64,000 nt of DNA from Lachnospiraceae bacterium (lineage in GTDB: Bacteria > Bacillota > Clostridia > Lachnospirales > Lachnospiraceae), in assembly GCA_017434885.1 (NCBI GenBank), contig JAFSGE010000035.1, positions 108,869 through 172,868 of the forward strand. Direction: 5' to 3'. This document shows positions 36,205-43,959 of the stretch, piece by piece. Position numbers and translations under genes: made by a program. The notes under the pieces are model-generated. The model saw only the letters and a program-made list of their open reading frames with translations, was not told where the DNA came from and did no database searches. The first letter of the stretch is position 1. Every line of letters starts with the position of its first letter.

Positions 36205-38022
36205 CTACTGTCCTCTTGGTATACTATCCGCCACACACAATGCTCCATACCCCACCCGCTCATTGGGATACACACTTTCTCCTCTTATGGGCTTTGCTCC
36301 CCGTCTGAAATAAGCCTTTACCTTCTCCCCATAAAGATACGGATCATTTCCCCTGACAATGCCCCATTCCAACAAAAGTGCTGCCCCTCCGGTGGCAAAA
36401 GGCGCTGCAAAAGAAGTCCCTGACACCTGCACAAAAGCACCATCCGGTCCAATCGTATTAATCGCTACCCCGGGCGCCGCAATATCCGGCTTTATACTTC
36501 CCTGATTTACCCTCTCTCCCACAATACTCTGCAAAGGATATCCTCTTCCCGAAAAATCCGCATATGCCTCATAAGCGGCATCATAAGCACCTACCGTTAT
36601 AATTTTGGATGCAGTGGATGGTATGGTCAAAGTTTTTACCGGCACCGGTGAAAAAAAGCGGGTATCTGCATTTAAAACCGTACCGGACGGCAAATAAAAA
36701 TCATAATTCCCCGTCACAATCTCTATGGGAGTTAACTCAAATGTCCAAACGCCTTGGTTTACATAACTCCCAACAGGAAGGAAATCAAAATATATCTCCT
36801 GATTGACGGAATAGGGAGACGGTTCCCCTACATAAATAAGTACCTCCGTTTCTTCCATCATCAGCCTTTCTGTTCGGATTTGAAGAGAATCAAGCTCTCT
36901 GCGGATTCCCGACGGAGAGATAACCGCTATTTGAAAACGGTCCACATACTCTTTCCATAACTGCACATTGAATGAGGATTGATAATTCCCCACATTCAAC
37001 TCTACTCTTCGCGTTTCTCCTCTCTGCAGTCCCTGCTGTGCCCTGCCGGATACATGACCGCCTGCGGCGCCTTCATTCCCGCTTCCCACACAGATAACGG
37101 TTCTGCCGATTTCCGCCACATTGTCCAGAAAACGTTCCACCAGAGAAGTTCCGTCATGGGGGCCGTAAGTATTTCCAAAGCTTAAATTGATAGCAATCGG
37201 CTTTCCCAGTTCCACCGCTTTGTTTACCAAATAAGTGAGTGCACGCATCAGCTGCGTGGTGCGGGGAAAGGAATCCGGCTGCGTACTTCCCATTTTCACA
37301 ATCAGAAGTTCGCTTTCCGGTGCCATCCCCTGATATCGTCCGTCCTGTAAATTTCCGCTCGCTGCCGCAATTGCCGCAACTGCAGTTCCGTGTCCGGACG
37401 TATCAAAACTGGGAACCAGACTTGCAGGATTCTGAGACTGCAATGCTGCATCAATCCGATATTTTTCAAATTCTACACCCGTTGCAAATCCTTTTGGCGC
37501 AGAAGCCATTCCTGCAAACTCTCCCTCTTCTCCCACACGCTCATTCACCTGCTGTACAGTCAGTGTCTGATCCCAAAGTGCACGAATTCTGCTCTCGCCT
37601 GCACTATTAAAAAATTCAGGACTGTTATAATCAATCCCGGAATCAATAATTCCCACCAAAACACCTTCTCCTGTCAAAAAGGGGGTACGCTGTGAAATAG
37701 GAAAAACGCAGGATGCCTGTTTCCCCCGAAGCTGTGAAAAAAACAGCCTCTTAGGTTTTTCCACATACTCTACTTCTTCCAGATTGGCAAAGCTCTCTAT
37801 CAGATTTTCAGGAATCGTTACAATGGCATATCCCGCAATCAGCGGTTCTACCGTAATGAGAGAACTGTTCAGGCGTCCGATATCACCGTTGTATTTCACA
37901 ATCAATTCCCACAAACGACTCTCCGGCTTAAAGCCCACAGAAAGCTGGTCTGAACGTTCTCTTTCACTTTCACTTGCCGAAAGCGCAAGATTTAATAAAT
38001 TTTCTAATTTTTGACTCGGCAT
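36205..38022 (-). CDS. Csp-like subtilisin-family serine protease
   Basis: 605 residues of the S8 family with a jelly-roll insert, the architecture of clostridial Csp germination proteases. A short prodomain (about 1-95) is followed by the catalytic domain with Asp127 (GIIDSGIDYNS), His211 (DTSGHGTAVAAIAA) and Ser537 (VSGTSFAAPFATGG), so the triad is intact, unlike the pseudoproteases CspA/CspC. The insert (about 330-470) forms the beta-rich domain. No signal peptide. In Clostridioides and Clostridium, Csp proteins activate the cortex hydrolase SleC; no sleC is nearby, so the target here is inferred. Confidence 0.82.
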   Translation of the reverse strand: MPSQKLENLLNLALSASESERERSDQLSVGFKPESRLWELIVKYNGDIGRLNSSLITVEPLIAGYAIVTIPENLIESFANLEEVEYVEKPKRLFFSQLRGKQASCVFPISQRTPFLTGEGVLVGIIDSGIDYNSPEFFNSAGESRIRALWDQTLTVQQVNERVGEEGEFAGMASAPKGFATGVEFEKYRIDAALQSQNPASLVPSFDTSGHGTAVAAIAAASGNLQDGRYQGMAPESELLIVKMGSTQPDSFPRTTQLMRALTYLVNKAVELGKPIAINLSFGNTYGPHDGTSLVERFLDNVAEIGRTVICVGSGNEGAAGGHVSGRAQQGLQRGETRRVELNVGNYQSSFNVQLWKEYVDRFQIAVISPSGIRRELDSLQIRTERLMMEETEVLIYVGEPSPYSVNQEIYFDFLPVGSYVNQGVWTFELTPIEIVTGNYDFYLPSGTVLNADTRFFSPVPVKTLTIPSTASKIITVGAYDAAYEAYADFSGRGYPLQSIVGERVNQGSIKPDIAAPGVAINTIGPDGAFVQVSGTSFAAPFATGGAALLLEWGIVRGNDPYLYGEKVKAYFRRGAKPIRGESVYPNERVGYGALCVADSIPRGQ

Positions 38023-38086
38023 TTTTACCTCACATCTTTTCCCGTCACCCTTTTCTCACTCTCACCATAATTCTTTTCTTTTTGGG

Positions 38087-38115
38087 TTGAACATCCCTGC
38101 AAAGTACTTTAAAAT
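38087..38115 (+). promoter_or_regulatory. Promoter of the AraC-family gene
   Basis: TTGAAC (38087-38092) and TAAAAT (38110-38115) with a 17-base spacer, about 38 bases ahead of the start codon. Confidence 0.6.
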
Positions 38116-38152
38116 GTAAATATTCAAACAAAGCCGCAAAGGAGAAAATAAA

Positions 38153-39103
38153 ATGTCTGACAAACCCTATTTGGTAGAGGACAGTATCACCGGCAACGAG
38201 GAAATCGGATTCCCTGTTCATGTACATTATATAGAACTTGCCAAACAGTATATGCAAAGAATTCGTTGGAACTGGCATGCAGAACTTGAAATCATCATTA
38301 TCACCCACGGCGAAGCTGATTTTCTCAGCGATGACAAGCGTATTCGTCTCCATACCGGTGAAGGTATTTTGATTAACCAGAATGTAATGCATTCCATTCA
38401 GGCAATTGACAAGGATGCCAATTGCAGCATGTACAATATTGTTTTTCATCCATCTTTTTTGTTTGGATACGGCAACACGGTTATGTCCAGTAAATATCTG
38501 GTTCCGATTTTAAGTTCTCCCGCCATGCGCATTATCGAGCTCTCCGAGCATGATTCCTGGCAGAAAAAAATTTTGGATTTGTCTAACCGCGTCATCTCCG
38601 CAAACCTTACGAAAAAATATGGCTATGAACTGGTTATTAAATCTTACCTCTGCCAGCTTTGGACCGCTCTTTTGGAAAATGTAATTCCTCAGAATATTAA
38701 CAAGACAAAAGAAATTACCATTTCCATGGACGAAGCCCGTGTAAAAGACGCCATTCTTTATATTGAAACCCATTATAAAGAACAAATCACCCTAGAAGAA
38801 CTGGCAGCTTCCGTACATATCAGTAAAAGCGAATGTTGCCGCTGCTTTAAGAGAACCTTACAGGTTACTCCTATTGAATATTTGATGAAATACCGAATTT
38901 TCCGAGCCGCCAACATGCTGCAGCGGAACGATCCTGATGCCCACTCCATGTCTTCACTGGCATTCAGCGTAGGTTTTAACAATGCCAGCTATTTTAACAA
39001 AGTATTTAAACAATATTTAGAGTGTACCCCCAGTGAATACAAACGTAAACTCAAAAACGATCCCGCCAGTGCAACAGAACCGTTTCGTGAGTTTAAAATA
39101 TAA
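38153..39103 (+). CDS. AraC-family transcriptional regulator
   Basis: 316 residues. An N-terminal cupin-like effector domain (RWNWHAELEIIIITHGEADF, about 43-62) is followed by the double helix-turn-helix (about 190-300): ITLEELAASVHISKSECCRC, and AFSVGFNNASYFNKVFKQYL. AGGAG precedes the ATG. It is divergent from the Csp-like protease gene and convergent with the FMN enzyme gene; neither is an evident target. The effector may be a sugar or related metabolite. Confidence 0.88.
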   Translation: MSDKPYLVEDSITGNEEIGFPVHVHYIELAKQYMQRIRWNWHAELEIIIITHGEADFLSDDKRIRLHTGEGILINQNVMHSIQAIDKDANCSMYNIVFHPSFLFGYGNTVMSSKYLVPILSSPAMRIIELSEHDSWQKKILDLSNRVISANLTKKYGYELVIKSYLCQLWTALLENVIPQNINKTKEITISMDEARVKDAILYIETHYKEQITLEELAASVHISKSECCRCFKRTLQVTPIEYLMKYRIFRAANMLQRNDPDAHSMSSLAFSVGFNNASYFNKVFKQYLECTPSEYKRKLKNDPASATEPFREFKI

Positions 39104-39107
39104 TATT

Positions 39108-39995
39108 TTATGGTTTCCAAATTACAGAGGCATCTATGTGTGCAACGTCGGCATATCCGCAACGCGCCATGGTGCCTTTTAATTCTGCCGTCATACGGTT
39201 TACCGCCTCACAAACGCCCTCGGCTCCTTTTTCACCGAGAGGCCCCATAATCACTCTTCCTGCGCTGACCGCTGTTGCACCCAGTGCAAGTGCTTTAAAG
39301 GCATCCATACCGCTCATAATCATACAGTCCACAAAGACAGGAATCTGTCCTCCAATCACTTTACAGATAGAAGGTAATACCATAAGCGGCGGCACTGCAT
39401 AATCCATAATGCCGTGATGATGGGATACCACGATCCCTCGCACTCCTGCCTGCAGACATTTATAAGCATCCCTCTCACTGAGCACGCCTTTGATGACAAA
39501 CGGAAGCTTCGTTGATTCTGCAAATGTCCTGATTTCCTCCATGGTCTTCGGTCGCATGGAATATCCCAGAACATTGTCATACTCTCCTGCGCCGTTAAAA
39601 GCATGGTCCACATCAATTCCAACCGCCAAAACGCCACACTTTTCCGCGTGCTCTATCCGCTCAAAAATCATGTCATTGTCTTCGTAGGGTTTGATAATCT
39701 TAATGGTCTTTGCCCCTGTTGCGGTAATCCGCTCCAGTTCTTCCATGTCACCCATCCCAGCCCAGTTTACGGCACCTGCCATTTTCGCACCTTTCGCCAT
39801 TTCAACCATGCCGTCTTCATGTACATTATTCAAATGGGACAACGCCGCCATCATAATAGGCGTCTGAAAACTCTCCCCGTACAATTTAAAAGAAGCATCA
39901 GGTTTCTTATTATCAATATGCCTCATTTCAAGCAAAAGCGAATCCAAATATTCTCTCGTAATTCTGTCGGAATTTCCCGGATTTCTCTGTTCCAT
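39108..39995 (-). CDS. Alpha-hydroxy-acid-oxidising FMN-dependent dehydrogenase family protein
   Basis: 295-residue TIM-barrel flavoprotein, shorter than typical lactate oxidases (about 350-390) by loss of N-terminal sequence. Recognisable segments are YGESFQTPIMMAALSH, LPFVIKGVLSERDAYKCLQAG, and VFVDCMIMSGMDAFKALALGA followed by AVSAGRVIMG. The usual active-site NHGGRQLD is changed to SHHHGIMDY: the His is kept but the substrate-binding Arg is absent, so the substrate is probably not a simple 2-hydroxy acid. It ends four bases from the convergent AraC gene. Confidence 0.78.
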   Translation of the reverse strand: MEQRNPGNSDRITREYLDSLLLEMRHIDNKKPDASFKLYGESFQTPIMMAALSHLNNVHEDGMVEMAKGAKMAGAVNWAGMGDMEELERITATGAKTIKIIKPYEDNDMIFERIEHAEKCGVLAVGIDVDHAFNGAGEYDNVLGYSMRPKTMEEIRTFAESTKLPFVIKGVLSERDAYKCLQAGVRGIVVSHHHGIMDYAVPPLMVLPSICKVIGGQIPVFVDCMIMSGMDAFKALALGATAVSAGRVIMGPLGEKGAEGVCEAVNRMTAELKGTMARCGYADVAHIDASVIWKP

Positions 39996-40062
39996 AGCGC
40001 GTGTCCTTTCCTCTGTTTTTTCTTCATTTTATCACAGAATGCAGATAATGAAAACGGTATGC

Positions 40063-41442
40063 CTAAAATAATGCTGCTGCCTCTTCATCCTTTTTTTCAT
40101 AAAGCAAAACAATTTCGGAAAGCTGTTTTGCAAGTTTCTTTAAGCTTTTTCCTGTTTGCGCCACTTTCTGTTTTTCTGCTGCCAGCTTCCATTTAAAATC
40201 AAAATTTCCCCACAGGCATTTTGACAAACGGTCCGCTATTTCATCCATTTCTTTCTCCTCCTTTTGCAGTAACAGCGCCAAACCACTTAGCTCCGTCACT
40301 TGCTGCTGTAACAGTTCCGCTCTTAACATAAACTGCACCGTTCCCTGCATCTCTATAGAAAAGGAATCTTTTTCAAATGCAGCCCCCAGCAACTGACATC
40401 CTTCCGGCGTTGCCAAAAGACTTCCTTTTATCGTCGGAATCCCTGCCCATCCGAAATCGTCCACATCCAACAGACTTAGTTTTTCTCCGTTGATTCCCTC
40501 ACTGCTGCCTCTTGTTGCTTCCATCATCTGCATCATAAATGCCGCACATCCGTCTCTTCTTCCTTCCGGAAGCTGCATCATGGATGCAGAAAGCCGCGCC
40601 GCATAGTCTCCCAAAGCGCCTCTCCTTAATGCATAGTCATTACAATTACCGTTAAAGACCGTCTGCCATGTTCCGCTTTTTTCATCCCACCTTCTCTCCG
40701 AAAACATATACTTAATATCGTGGTATGCGGCAAAATCCGCTTTATCCACAGGTGTCCTTATATAGCACTCATTCTCTTTTGGCACAATAGAAATCCCCAG
40801 TACATTAACATAATCATTTTCTCCGTAAATCCCCATAATCTTCTGTCTCCGGTCGTGAAATTCCTGCTCTCCCAAAGCATCTGAAAACCCGTCAATGGCC
40901 TTTTGGGAAAAGCCCTGTCCGTCCACATTGTAGCAGACATCCAGAAGATTACCGTAGCGGGTAGTCATGGTGACATACTGTGCCTTATTTCCCCCTTTAG
41001 AATGTCCTGTTACTATCACTCTGTCTTCTAAGGTAATATCCGTGCATTCCACTACCTCTTCAAAGTAAGCAAGGGCTTTTTCCTGCTGGGGTGTGGCGCT
41101 TTCCGTCATCCCCACACCGTTATCCGGCCATTCCCCGTCTCCGGTACCACGATACACAATGTAAATACTTTCTCCCTCCGATGAGCGGAAGCTGCAGGCT
41201 GCCGTCCCGGTACCATACCCCATCAAATGACTTTGATTGTCAATTACCATGTTACCGATTTGCGGATTTGCGGCAGCCTTGGCAAGAACGGTATATTCTC
41301 CGTGATGAATGCCTCCCTCCCTGTAATCCGGCAAAGTCTCAAGCTCAGAAACAATCTCTCTGATGCTCATTCCGTCATCTGCCTCTTTATAGTCCAAATA
41401 CATATAGGTATTTAAAACAAGGCTGATTTCTTCTTCACTCAT
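40063..41442 (-). CDS. TslA-like type VII lipase: N-terminal DUF2974 lipase fold, C-terminal helical targeting tail
   Basis: 459 residues. The first ~345 residues are an alpha/beta hydrolase of the DUF2974 (Mbeg1-like) group with the nucleophile elbow VTGHSKGGNKAQY (Ser148) and candidate Asp210 (YGENDYVN) and His241 (AAYHDIKYM). The last ~95 residues (about 364-459) are two long amphipathic helices joined by a turn at CLWGNFDFKWKL, reminiscent of WXG100/LXG targeting modules. There is no Sec signal. It is the last gene of the type VII locus, directly after a lipoprotein gene. In Staphylococcus aureus, TslA has this same reversed order (lipase first, LXG-like end last). Function as a secreted antibacterial lipase is inferred. 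CGGAGGTG precedes the ATG. Confidence 0.75.
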   Translation of the reverse strand: MSEEEISLVLNTYMYLDYKEADDGMSIREIVSELETLPDYREGGIHHGEYTVLAKAAANPQIGNMVIDNQSHLMGYGTGTAACSFRSSEGESIYIVYRGTGDGEWPDNGVGMTESATPQQEKALAYFEEVVECTDITLEDRVIVTGHSKGGNKAQYVTMTTRYGNLLDVCYNVDGQGFSQKAIDGFSDALGEQEFHDRRQKIMGIYGENDYVNVLGISIVPKENECYIRTPVDKADFAAYHDIKYMFSERRWDEKSGTWQTVFNGNCNDYALRRGALGDYAARLSASMMQLPEGRRDGCAAFMMQMMEATRGSSEGINGEKLSLLDVDDFGWAGIPTIKGSLLATPEGCQLLGAAFEKDSFSIEMQGTVQFMLRAELLQQQVTELSGLALLLQKEEKEMDEIADRLSKCLWGNFDFKWKLAAEKQKVAQTGKSLKKLAKQLSEIVLLYEKKDEEAAALF

Positions 41443-41454
41443 GGCTCACCTCCG

Positions 41455-42096
41455 TTAATTAATCACCCATCTCATATATCGAATTTGATTTTCTTCATCC
41501 ATGGAAAAAATCAAATTTCTTTTTTTGTCCTCTTTGTTCAATACAAGAGCGCCCCGAATTCTGTAGCCTTTCCTTCCGCATTCTTTCAAAAAAGCCTCCG
41601 TTTTTTCCTCCCATTCCTTACAGGAAGTATCCGTCGCTTGCGGATAGAGATAAAACTGTGTCTTGGCATGTAAATTACATAAGAACTCTTTTGCAGTCAT
41701 TTCCGGCGTAAACTCATCTGTCAGCACAAACTGCGGTATTTTGTACCTCACACGGCACGCTCCCAGCGTCCTTTTTGCTACATCACCCATTTCTGCTTCC
41801 AATTCTTCCCGCAACAGATAAGCCACATAATTATCTTCGTAGTGCACCTGCTTTTGCCATGTTCTTTTCCTGACCAGAATTTCTTCTTCCGGGTATCTCT
41901 TTCCTTTTACCAATATGGCAATATAGTTTTTCCCCAGTTGTCCCCCATAGGCTTCTATGTACTGAAATTCTTCCCCGTATTTCTTTTCCATATAACTTAG
42001 CATGGTTCTGATTTCCATCGTCCTTTTCATATCACACCCCACAATCACTGCCAGAGCCAAAACTCCGATGAAAAATATTTTTCTTCGCACGGACAT
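41455..42096 (-). CDS. Lipoprotein, candidate immunity protein of the type VII lipase
   Basis: 213 residues. Basic start MSVRRK, hydrophobic stretch IFFIGVLALAVIVG and lipobox cysteine at Cys20 or so (VIVGCDMKR) predict a lipid-anchored protein outside the membrane. The rest is alpha/beta with a conserved-looking C-terminus (RNLIFSMDEENQIRYMRWVI). I do not recognise a named domain. It ends 12 bases before the lipase start and begins five bases after the last WXG100 stop with a poor ribosome site, implying translational coupling. The pairing parallels TilA, the membrane lipoprotein that protects S. aureus from TslA. Confidence 0.65.
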   Translation of the reverse strand: MSVRRKIFFIGVLALAVIVGCDMKRTMEIRTMLSYMEKKYGEEFQYIEAYGGQLGKNYIAILVKGKRYPEEEILVRKRTWQKQVHYEDNYVAYLLREELEAEMGDVAKRTLGACRVRYKIPQFVLTDEFTPEMTAKEFLCNLHAKTQFYLYPQATDTSCKEWEEKTEAFLKECGRKGYRIRGALVLNKEDKKRNLIFSMDEENQIRYMRWVIN

Positions 42097-42101
42097 GGTT
42101 T

Positions 42102-42416
42102 TTATACCACAACGCTGCTCTTTAAGCTGTTGCCGGCTCCCGTATTGCTGTTTTCCGCACTCTGATATTGTTTTGCCATTTCCTGCAAATCCTGCACATG
42201 CTCCTGTACCATCCGGTACAGTTTATCCATATCTGCAGAAAGTCCGTCAAATCTGTTTCCATAAGCAGTTGCCGCCTCTCCCTGCCATACACCGCTTAAG
42301 TTCTTTATCAGGGAAAGCATTTCCCCTGTCAGATTCTTCATCTGATTTCCTGTGGTTGCAAACTCACCGGATGTCTGTATCAGTTTTTCAGGTGTAACCT
42401 TTAATAATCCTTCCAT
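42102..42416 (-). CDS. WXG100-family protein 5
   Basis: 104 residues from the ATG at 42416 (GGAGG nine bases upstream). Helix-turn-helix hairpin with the turn LSGVWQGEAATAY (WQG) and the amphipathic flanks typical of EsxA/EsxB proteins; the start MEGLLKVTPEKLIQTSGEF is the classic WXG100 N-terminus. The tail is Ser/Val rich (NSLKSSVVV). It is the most canonical member of the set and the best candidate for an EsxA-like secreted substrate. Confidence 0.88.
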   Translation of the reverse strand: MEGLLKVTPEKLIQTSGEFATTGNQMKNLTGEMLSLIKNLSGVWQGEAATAYGNRFDGLSADMDKLYRMVQEHVQDLQEMAKQYQSAENSNTGAGNSLKSSVVV

Positions 42417-42470
42417 ATTTTCATTCCTCCGTTTTTCATTTTTCAACGTATCTTCTGTTTTCACGCAGTA

Positions 42471-42770
42471 TTAATAATTTCTGTTTCCGGCAATTTCCGC
42501 ATTTCTGGCCTCTGCCTGCTCATACCTCTGTGCAATTTCCAGAAGTGCCTGCACATACTGCTCTATGAGATTTTGAAAACTTTCCATCTGCCTTGTGTCT
42601 CTCTCAAACGCCGTATGAAATGTGTTCTTTGCCTGCCCTTCCCACATCTGACACAGACTTTGCTCCTTTGATGAAAGTTCCTGTGCTTTGCCTTTTAACT
42701 GACTGTTCAGATTGCGCAGATTATCTGCCGCATCCCGTAGCCTTTTTGATGTTACCTGAATCATTGCCAT
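42471..42770 (-). CDS. WXG100-family protein 4
   Basis: 99 residues. MIQVTSKRLRDAADNLRNLN forms helix 1, CQMWEGQAKNTFHTAF carries the WEG turn, and helix 2 ends with LLEIAQRYEQAEARNAEI, containing a YxxxE-like export signature (YEQAE) near the C-terminus. AGGAGG lies eight bases before the ATG. Likely a secreted T7 substrate or a partner of one of the neighbouring small helical proteins. Confidence 0.86.
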   Translation of the reverse strand: MAMIQVTSKRLRDAADNLRNLNSQLKGKAQELSSKEQSLCQMWEGQAKNTFHTAFERDTRQMESFQNLIEQYVQALLEIAQRYEQAEARNAEIAGNRNY

Positions 42771-42784
42771 ATCAAAATCCTCCT

Positions 42785-43096
42785 TTAAAAATAAGTTCTT
42801 ACTCCTGCCGTTGTTACATTCTGTTTTTCCAGCCCGTAAATCTGTTCTGCCTTCTCATTTACCTTGACGGAGAGTTCCTTCAAATTTACTGCGGTTTCCA
42901 AAAGCCCATCAATGGCCCTCACCTCCTTTGCCGCAAAATAATCCGCATTCTCACCAAACCATGCCTTTTTGGTATCACAGAGAATTTGTAAGCCCATACG
43001 CTCTGACATATCTTCCAGCCTTGCTGCCAATGCACTGATTTCTTCCGCAAGTGCCTTTATCTGTTCAAAGTCAACCGCCAGTTCCCAATGCCACAC
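42785..43096 (-). CDS. WXG100-like protein 3
   Basis: 103 residues from a GTG at 43096 that overlaps the previous gene's end, preceded by GGAG. Helix 1 is DFEQIKALAEEISALAARLED, the turn is KKAWFGENADYFAAK (WFG), and helix 2 spans LETAVNLKELSVKVNEKAEQ. Less canonical than proteins 4 and 5; it may be a dedicated chaperone-like partner, comparable to the small helical TlaA proteins that accompany TslA. Confidence 0.75.
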   Translation of the reverse strand: MWHWELAVDFEQIKALAEEISALAARLEDMSERMGLQILCDTKKAWFGENADYFAAKEVRAIDGLLETAVNLKELSVKVNEKAEQIYGLEKQNVTTAGVRTYF

Positions 43097-43391
43097 TTAT
43101 ATTCTCTCCTTCCGCCTTTGCGTATTCTTCTGCAATGATTTCCAACTCATCCGAGAGCTGATGCAGCCCTTCTATCACCTCATGCCACTGCTCACAGACT
43201 TCTGACATTTTACTGCGAAAAGCATCTCCTGCCGCTCCTTTCATGCAGGACAGCGTATCTTCTGCCAAGTCAGCCAGATGTCTCTGGGCTCTGCCTGCTT
43301 TTCCCGATGCAGCTTTTATCTCCTGCGCACTGTTCATTAGCGCTTCCGGTGTAACCAGAATTTCATCTGTTCCCGCCATTCCTAATCCCAC
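43071..43391 (-). CDS. WXG100-like protein 2 with degenerate motif
   Basis: 106 residues from a GTG at 43391, seven bases after GGAGG and overlapping the stop of the preceding gene. The N-terminus EILVTPEALMNSAQEIKAAS is WXG100-like, but the turn reads CMKGAAGDAFRSKM, with Met replacing Trp. The C-terminal helix ends IIAEEYAKAEGENIS. The Trp loss suggests a partner or adaptor role rather than a classical substrate. Confidence 0.75.
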   Translation of the reverse strand: MGLGMAGTDEILVTPEALMNSAQEIKAASGKAGRAQRHLADLAEDTLSCMKGAAGDAFRSKMSEVCEQWHEVIEGLHQLSDELEIIAEEYAKAEGENISVALGTGG

Positions 43392-43693
43392 AAAAATCCC
43401 TCCTTCATCACATCCGCTACCTGTGCTTCACATTCCGTAAAAATCTGTTCTGCCTGCAGCAAGTCAATTAACAGTATTTCGGTTTTATCGCCGCAGCTAT
43501 CCGCCCTCTCCAAAAGCGCTCTCTGTGCCTGAAAAAAAGAGTCTGCCGCTACACCTTTCCACTGCGCTGACAGATAACTGCACTCTGCCTCCAGTTCTTT
43601 TATTGCACGATACAAGTCACTGAGCGCGCCTGTCATTTCTTCCTGAAGCTTTTTTACCCGACTTGCCGTAAATTGCATACTCTGCTGTTCCAT
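43382..43693 (-). CDS. WXG100-like protein 1
   Basis: 103 residues from the ATG at 43693 (AAGGAG six bases upstream). A frame extension into the YukD-like gene has no ribosome site. Helix 1 FTASRVKKLQEEMTGALSDL, turn LSAQWKGVAADSFFQAQ (WKG), helix 2 with Cys residues (LIDLLQAEQIFTECEAQVAD). It is the first of five consecutive small helical genes after yukD. Confidence 0.8.
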   Translation of the reverse strand: MEQQSMQFTASRVKKLQEEMTGALSDLYRAIKELEAECSYLSAQWKGVAADSFFQAQRALLERADSCGDKTEILLIDLLQAEQIFTECEAQVADVMKEGFLWD

Positions 43694-43704
43694 GTCACTC
43701 TCCT

Positions 43705-43947
43705 TCAAAATAAAATCAGCCTCTCTCCGCTTCTGACTCCCTGCTCCTTCATGCTCATATTTTCCAGTAAAAAACATTCCCGGTACATGGCATAGAGATA
43801 GAATTTTTCATCCGAAAATGTTCTCTGCTCCTTCTCGCTTATCAGCTGCTTAATTTCTTTTAGCAAAATTTCCACCGCCTGATTTTCATCCAGTTCAAAA
43901 TCGTAAATTTCTCCTGTTGCCACCATCTGCACGTCAACTAAAATCAA
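43705..43947 (-). CDS. YukD/EsaB-like ubiquitin-fold type VII secretion protein
   Basis: 80 residues from a TTG at 43947 with GGAGG seven bases before it. Beta-grasp features: MILVDVQMVATGEIYDFEL for the first hairpin, a central helix AVEILLKEIKQLI, and the closing SMKEQGVRSGERLILF typical of YukD. In Firmicutes this cytoplasmic protein is a constant T7SSb component. It lies 12 bases below essC. Confidence 0.85.
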   Translation of the reverse strand: MILVDVQMVATGEIYDFELDENQAVEILLKEIKQLISEKEQRTFSDEKFYLYAMYRECFLLENMSMKEQGVRSGERLILF

Positions 43948-43959
43948 TCCTCTGCCTCC

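Noticed and set aside
38045-38449. Minus-strand open frame of 134 codons overlapping the AraC gene
   Set aside because: The AraC gene on the other strand has promoter, ribosome site and clear domains; this frame has none.
42393-42464. Longer N-terminus of WXG100 protein 5 (start at 42464)
   Set aside because: The extra 16 residues lie upstream of the strong GGAGG that serves the ATG at 42416 and are not WXG100-like.
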